Source of the DNA: Scleroderma bovista
Lineage: Eukaryota; Basidiomycota; Agaricomycetes; Boletales; Sclerodermataceae
Assembly: GCA_037178675.1 (NCBI GenBank)
Contig: JAYMGJ010000340.1
Location: 1 to 64,000 of the forward strand
Direction: 5' to 3'
DNA length: 64,000 nucleotides
The translations under genes and the position numbers were made by a program. Under the pieces are notes generated by a model, which saw only the letters and a program-made list of their open reading frames with translations, was not told the DNA's origin and ran no database searches. Shown here in pieces: positions 58,300 through 64,000 of the stretch. Position 1 is the first letter of the stretch; every line of letters begins with the position of its first letter.

Positions 58300-60494
58300 T
58301 CACCGCGAACCAAGCCCTGGCCCATTGCTAAGTTCCAAGCCGACCTTCTGCACAAGCTCCATTCCCAGGGGGTGGAGCACATCGTGCCAAATTTTGCGCC
58401 GCCTCCGCCCCTCGAAAATGCCTGCGGAGCGTTCGCCCGTCTCGCCTTCCGGTCCGAAAACGAAGACCTTTCCGCGAGTGTTGTCCCATGGGCGTTCTCC
58501 CCAAGCGAATGCGATCCAGCGGGATTGAATTGCGTCCCGCACACGTCCGTACGACCACTCATCAACCACAGGACGAGCCCATCCCCCAAACGGCGAGACG
58601 CGGTTATCGTATTCAAACCGGTCCACCCCCATGGATTCCACGTCTTCCAGTGAGATAGTACTGCCAAGGAGACCGCCACAATCGTCTCCAGACGATATCT
58701 CGGACGACGGGAGAGATGGGAGGTCATCATTTGCAAACGACAGGGGAGATGAAGACGGCGAGAGGGGTAATGGGAAGTTGTCGAAGAGGTATATGAGATC
58801 CGCGATGTGGTGGGGGACTCCACGAGCAGGACCTTCCTGGTCAAAGACGTATCGCCAAACTGGCCGGCCACACCGCTGAGCAGCCTGGTAGACGCATTCG
58901 GTGGGCCAGGATATAAGGGCGTCTTCCACCAACTCCAACACACGGTCTGGTAGCTCGTCGGTGATGTGCGGCGCAATGTCGTAGGCATTGAGGAGGGCTG
59001 TAGCCTTATGGAGAGACTGGCATATGGCTCGGAGACGTCTGACGACACCAGAAGCTGCCCAGCGGGAGGTGGAGTCTGACCAAAGGTCCGAATCACAAGT
59101 GCAGTCACCGATGATGAGGGGTTGGAGTCCGGATATATTTGGAGGGGGGAGTCCTCGCCCGTTCGGATGAGGGCTGCGGCTCCTACTCTTCAATTTCCGC
59201 ACACTCCAACGGAGTGCAGCAGTCAAGTTTCTGTCTTGAGGACCTTTGGCTACTTCGTCTGATTCGGTGGATGGGAAGAGGATATCGCGCCACCCGTTCA
59301 GGAAGAAGACACCGTCATCGACCGCGCGGATGGGGCAAGGTATTTCTGCAAGTGTATCAGCACGGATGGCGCGGAGTTGCTCTACTGTCGAAGCGTGGAG
59401 GGGAGAAAGGGCCTTGGAGATCTGCCAGCCGGCAGCATGGATACTAGGCACGTTATAGTTGAAGATAGCGCTCTGTACGATTGCGCGAGAAAAGAGCTGG
59501 TGCCTTTTGTTGGCATTGGAGTAAAGGTGGTGAACGATGTCAGCTGCACCGGTTGACGATCCGAAGAGGATGACATTCGAGGGGTCACCGCCGAACTCGG
59601 ATATGTTCTCGTGCACCCACTTCAGCGCAGTACGTTGATCGCGCAGACCTAAGAAATCGGACCGGTGAGGTGGGGACAACGAGGGACGGAACAGTGCGGA
59701 CCATAATTACCGACACCTTGATCACCAGCTAATCGATTATCTTCGGCGATTGACGCACTTGCAGCAAAACCAAAATAGCCTAGTCTGTAACTGGGAAGCG
59801 TGGAGTCAGGGTGGGGAAGCTTCTGGCACGTAAACAGGAAGGCCTACTTTATAGTGACGACGATAATTGGTTTACCGATACACACGCTTTTTCGAACGAG
59901 AACGCCACCGTCATACATCCAGTGAGAACCAGAACCGCCGTTGCCTCCTCTATGAGAAATAAGCGGGCTGAAACAGGATCATTGAAGGGCATTTTACTCA
60001 CCCGTGAATCCAAACCATGACTGGAAGGCGAGATTCAGTGTTTTGGTTAGCAGGGCAGGTGATGTTTAAGTTGAGACACTTGAATTCATCTTGGGGGAGG
60101 CATTGCCCGGGCAAATCTCTGTCTCGGAGTCCGATGAGCTCGTCCTCGAAGCTCTTTTGACTGCTCTGAGGGCATATCGGACTAGGGGACGGATTGGCTG
60201 ATGGTGACGGAGAGGGAGTGCTATTCAGACGTACCCGTATTTAGTTGCATCGACTGCTGGGGGGTAAGATGTGCGCATCGTCGACTGACGGAAGCGTGCG
60301 GGGATGGAGGCATATTCGATACCACGAAACTGGTGTATTTGCACATCAGATGTGGAGATCGGGTGTTCGATGCCCTTGAAGGTCGTTTGGAGACCAGTAT
60401 GGCGGAGGAAGGTGCGAGGCGGCTCAGGGATCATGGTGGACAAGTTGAGTGCAAGGAAGGGGACGGGGAATAAATAAGAGGGAAGGCGAGACAC
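58300..60494 (-). CDS. Type-B carboxylesterase/lipase
   Basis: Alpha/beta-hydrolase of the carboxylesterase type B family, exons 60494-60235, 60181-60002, 59949-59848, 59790-59711, 59648-58300 (656 aa; 636 if the second ATG at 60434 is used). Blocks in order: GIEYASIPARFR (strand near the N-terminus), CLNLNITCP, LPVMVWIHGGGNGGSGS (oxyanion hole), TINYRLGYFGFA, DQGVGLRDQRTALKWVHENI, FGGDPSNVILFGSSTGA (nucleophile elbow, about 240), FSRAIVQSA and GVPHHIADLIYLFDN with the probable catalytic His. The elbow reads GSSTG where most members have GESAG, and the usual EG acid loop is replaced by CTCDSDLW. No clear signal peptide. The C-terminus is extended and rich in Ser/Pro. Substrate unknown; altered motifs leave activity open. 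Confidence 0.88.
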
Positions 60495-61768
60495 GGGTTC
60501 ATTTCAGGCATTTGCACCACGGAACACAGTCTTAGAGACCGATTTGCTCGACGCATTGAAGAAACTGGTCTAGAGTGCCCGAAATGGCAACTCAGGTACA
60601 CGTGATCTGGGGGGGGTGGAGATCTGGATCCCTGTGGAACCCGCCAGCGTGCCTCTGCAGACGCAAGATATGACACAAACAGCCCAGTGAATGACGTACG
60701 AGAACAACCCGGGATCACTCGGATCTGGGACCACCAAACATGCGCTTGCAACGACGTGGAGCTCACCGATCGCAGAGACACACACTCGCAGACAAGCCAT
60801 GAGTCGTCTCATTGAAGGGTACAGGAAACAACTGCTAGTACTGTCTACAAGACTCGTACCCAGCCTTGCGCCGTGATTTCAAGGAACTGCGGATGGCCGA
60901 ATTCCATTAGGAAACTGTGGTTCAGACTCGCACCTCGCTTACCGTAGAGCGATCGTTGGTGTGGGCATGAACCTTCACTGATCGTACACTTGAACGCACG
61001 GGTGGATGGAGGGGCTTCACGAGGGTCGTCGACACGTTCATTCGCTCTTATCACTTTTGAACTTGCCTTTTCTTCGCGTTTTTATCGGATCGATGCGACT
61101 TGATGGCCATCGATAAGCCAAAAATGACGAATCACATCACGTGATGGTCTTCGAGTGGAGCACGCAAGTGATCAGAACCAGTGAGTTACCTCGCGCGTAA
61201 ACCCACAACCAACTACAGCATCTCATCCTATGGGCCCTTATTAGGGGTGAGGACCGCGAATTGCGACTGATTCACATAGACTCGAGGAGTCACCGACGTT
61301 CGTGGGTACTAAGGGAGCCAAGACAGCGGCCAATGTCGAGTTCAGGAAACGTTCGCAAGCTTGAAAGCTTGGCTGCGCAATACTAGTCACACCATGGGAC
61401 ACGTCAAGTTCTAATAATAATAAAGTTGTCACTACTGTAAGTCTTACCCATCACCATTGACTATGGTTGCGATGGCCGCTCCGGGGCTACAACAATCAAA
61501 TATATGACAATGCCTACTGCTCTTCTCGTGGACGATTGGTGCCGCGCCAGTCAATCTGGTACTACCAAGCGAAATCCTGCTGCTTTGGCTTGTTCTGCTT
61601 CCCTTAGTTATTTTTCGCTCGGGTTACCTGCTGTCATTGGCTTAGCAGCGAAACTCATGTCATAAAAGCACTGCTGAATGTCCTCACAATGTGCACACCC
61701 TGCACTCGATCCCTCTTTCTTCAAAAGAACACCCGCGACTCCAGACCATTGCTCACTCGTATCCCATC
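60495..61768. other. Divergent upstream region of the esterase and the rhodopsin-like gene
   Basis: 1.3 kb between divergent start codons. It contains two perfect palindromes, GATGGCCATC (61102-61111) and CATCACGTGATG (61135-61146, centred on an E-box CACGTG), which could be binding sites for dimeric regulators. Confidence 0.45.
61135..61146. promoter_or_regulatory. Palindromic E-box-like site
   Basis: CATCACGTGATG is a 12-bp perfect palindrome around CACGTG, the core bound by bHLH factors. It lies 640 bp upstream of each of the two divergent genes. Confidence 0.35.
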
Positions 61769-63178
61769 ATGATCAAACCGTGGTCCCAGGACATGAAAGG
61801 TATGTGAAGGCTTTACTCGTCCAGGTTCTCATTTGTACACTAAGTTAATACTCGTTTTCACCCATGATTCAGTGGTTTCAATCGCATTCCACTCCGTCGC
61901 AATTGCGAGCACAGTGTTCAGACTTGTGTATCGGTGGTGGATGGCCCGCTTCTGGTGGGAAGATGGATGGGCAGCTCTTGCGCTTCTTTGTGATATTGTA
62001 AGCCTTGTCAGCGCCGTGATAGTGCCTCCGCATTTGGGTCAGTAGAGACCGCAGAGTCTTGAGGTGAGCGCGCTGATCTAGAGACCGCTTCCCAGGCTGG
62101 GAGTCGCGTAGCCCTGCGATGAATATCTCGGGCTGGATGGCTGCACTATCCCTTGCTGCCGTGCTGTGGTAAGTGGTCAGTCAAAATAGTCCGAAGTTCA
62201 GTAGCGCTCAGTGTAGACTGCACACAGGGCTGCACGGCTCAGTATCCTGCTTTCGATTATGCGGGTCGGCAACCCCTCCAGGACCCTGAGGCGGATCTCT
62301 ATCGCGATGGGATTCTCCTTCATGATCATGTTTCTTGTCCTACAGGGCCAAAGGGTCGAGGTATGCATCACTGTGCAATGCCGAGTGTTCAAGTCAACCG
62401 CGGTTTCCCAGCTCATCAGTGAGTATGACGAAAATGTTACACCAACCGAATCCCTCGGTGCTCTTGGCGAAAACCTCGTCAGGCACGGATAGGGCGAATC
62501 CTTCTTTTCTACATTTCCTTTCTTTACCACATGCTCACCAGTCGTATGCATCATGCAGCGGATATCATAGCGGATTTAGGCTTGGTAGTGTTGCCGATCT
62601 GGCTGTTGCGCGAGGCGAAGCTCTCTTGGACGAGACGAGTTTTGATACAGTCGGCCTTCTCGGCATCGATATGCATTACGGTCATCACAATCATTCATTC
62701 AGTCATACTTCTCAATGAGGCCTCATCAGGGGTACTCTTTTTCGGTCATTTCAAGGTCAGTCTTCACCCCACTTCTTTGATGTTCATTTGGTCTCGTCTC
62801 CGTCGTATCACCTTTGATCGCTAACTTGTGTTCTACCATATTATACAGTCAGCACTCTCACTCTTGATTTGCAATCTGCTCGTGATCATTACATTCATCT
62901 ACCGGGTATGCCACAGAGGCAAGGTTGACCTCGAACAAATGGAACCGGTTCCAAAGGATCTCACCACCGTAGATCTTTATATGAATACAGGAACCAACAC
63001 GAACACGAACACACACGTGGGCCTTACAACGGACGATTGGACGATGGGGACGGGGACAAAGCAGAATGATCCGATGAACGAAGTTACAACTTCCGTTTAC
63101 ACTGTCACTGTCGCACCTGGGCCACGAACTCAAGAACAGGTCCAGGTCCACCAGGTGGCTAGGAGCCAAACTCGCTAA
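61769..63178 (+). CDS. Fungal rhodopsin-like (PTH11-related) membrane protein
   Basis: 328 aa, six exons: 61769-61799, 61873-62037, 62096-62168, 62228-62418, 62559-62755, 62849-63178. Hydrophobic segments: VVSIAFHSVAIASTVFRLVY, WEDGWAALALLCDIVSLVSA, GWMAALSLAAVLWAARLSIL, ISIAMGFSFMIMFLVLQGQ, STDIIADLGLVVLPIWLLRE, IQSAFSASICITVITIIHS and SALSLLICNLLVIITFIYR, i.e. about seven. The pattern R.W.R..FWW.D.WA, ...C......S(Q)LISTD(I)..D and NLLV..TF.YR is that of the fungal rhodopsin-like/integral-membrane family expanded in basidiomycetes. There is no retinal-binding Lys context as in opsins. The tail is Thr/Asn-rich with an NTNTNT repeat. The ligand or role is unknown. Confidence 0.85.
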
Positions 63179-63468
63179 ATCTTATGTGGATGAGCAGTAC
63201 GGACATCATGCACAGATTATCAGCATTCCGAGTCCATTTTTATTTGTATCATACGAGATACCAAGGCGTGTGTACACGAATAACCTGACTCCCGAGGTCG
63301 AAATATGTCATTGATGTTACCAAAATGCTACAGACTTAACAATACAGCGTGCAACGTGAACTATGTTGAATGTCCACTGTTGTTTATAAGGTGATCGTTG
63401 AAATCGTCCTCATCTCGCTCCCACCCTCGTCGAAAATAACGTGAAAGAATAAGGTCAGAAGATTTGAC
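63179..63468. other. 3' flanks of two convergent genes
   Basis: About 290 bp between the stop of the rhodopsin-like gene and the stop of SHMT; nothing else seen. Confidence 0.5.
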
Positions 63469-64000
63469 TTAGAAATCCTCCTCGATCCCGGCGGGGCGCT
63501 GGAGTGTAGACACGTCTACACCAGGCAGTGGCCACTTACGTGCGAATGCAACAACGTCCTGCCGGAGCTCCTTCACCTTTTGGGCACCAACCTTGCCCTT
63601 CGTCTCTGTTGTAGCGACCCGGATAAAGTCCTTGAGCATCTTAGAGCCAGCTTCCTTCTGGAGAAGAAGGGAGAGCTGGACGGCACAATGGAGGAACTCA
63701 GCAACAGCTTTGATGTCCTCCTCTTGCATGTTGCGTGACGTCAACGCTGACGTGCCCAACCGAATACCACCGGGGGTTTGAGCAGAGGCGTCACCAGATA
63801 CAGCATTTTCTTGGGACTGGATTAATGTACTGGCAACACATGAAACAAGGAGACATACTGTTGATTATGATCCCAAGGAGGTCGCAAACCTTCTCAACCT
63901 TGCTGCCCGTGAGACCGAGGGGGCGCAGATCCCACAAGACGAGATGGTTGTCAGTCCCACCAGTCTGCAGCTTGTACCCATAGTCGACAAGAGAAGCACC
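63469..64000 (-). CDS. Serine hydroxymethyltransferase, 3' part
   Basis: PLP enzyme converting serine and tetrahydrofolate to glycine and methylene-THF. The gene runs off the window, so only the C-terminal two exons are visible (>64000-63859 and 63809-63469). Residues seen: [88 protein letters not shown] and the C-terminal [16 protein letters not shown]. This is the conserved small domain of eukaryotic SHMT. Whether it is the cytosolic or mitochondrial form cannot be told without the N-terminus. The 49-bp intron splits the Lys codon of INKNAV. Confidence 0.94.

Noticed and set aside
1..64000. CRISPR arrays, bacterial operons, rRNA and canonical tRNA genes
   Set aside because: Looked for on both strands; no direct-repeat arrays, Shine-Dalgarno-led gene strings or full-length cloverleafs were seen.

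Overview
This window is nuclear DNA of a filamentous basidiomycete, most likely an agaricomycete. The genes are dense, on both strands, and broken by many short introns (about 44-75 bp) with compact branch-site/AG ends. The families also fit: GOLPH3/Vps74, Chs7, Cft1, a Kel3-type kelch protein, a DUF7702-type membrane protein, a fungal rhodopsin-like protein and a divergent G-alpha subunit. There is no operon structure. I rebuilt gene models by hand from splice sites, reading frames and family motifs, and in nearly all multi-exon models the exon lengths sum to a whole number of codons.

Layout: (1) 1-5.1 kb: 3' part of the fungal tRNA ligase (TRL1), a gene-free stretch with a tandem duplication, and an F-box protein. 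(2) 5.1-8 kb: gene-poor, AT-rich stretch with LTR-like relics. (3) 8-15.6 kb: 14-exon amidase (-), a small membrane protein (-) divergent from a Kel3/KLHDC4-type kelch protein (+) that carries a MITE in intron 3, then a roadblock/LC7 protein. (4) 17-18.3 kb: CHS7, the chitin synthase export chaperone. (5) 19.4-28.6 kb: an unknown basic protein (-) divergent from VPS74/GOLPH3 (+), a non-canonical G-alpha (+), a proline-rich protein (-) divergent from an unknown protein (+), and NF-YB/HAP3 (-). (6) 29-38.3 kb: an RBR-type E3 ubiquitin ligase (-), a small doubtful gene, and CFT1/CPSF160 (-). (7) 40.5-46.3 kb: a proline-rich protein with a predicted N-myristoylation start (+), a gene-poor stretch, and a DUF7702-like membrane protein (-). 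(8) 48.6-56.2 kb: three tandem GH18 chitinases with the same six-exon structure, duplicated together with flanking DNA. (9) 58.3-64 kb: a type-B carboxylesterase (-), a fungal rhodopsin-like membrane protein (+), and the 3' part of serine hydroxymethyltransferase (-).

Most genes are unrelated housekeeping functions: tRNA splicing, mRNA 3'-end formation, Golgi glycosyltransferase retention, CCAAT-box transcription and one-carbon metabolism. The accessory part is the chitinase cluster, the G-alpha, the amidase and the esterase. I did not find a clearly new multi-gene system. The most unusual items are the G-alpha (catalytic Gln of switch II replaced by Ser, no myristoylation motif, large helical-domain insertion, 21-nt microexon through the P-loop codons, two GC-AG introns), the intronic MITE, and the chitinase triplication with its duplicated promoters.
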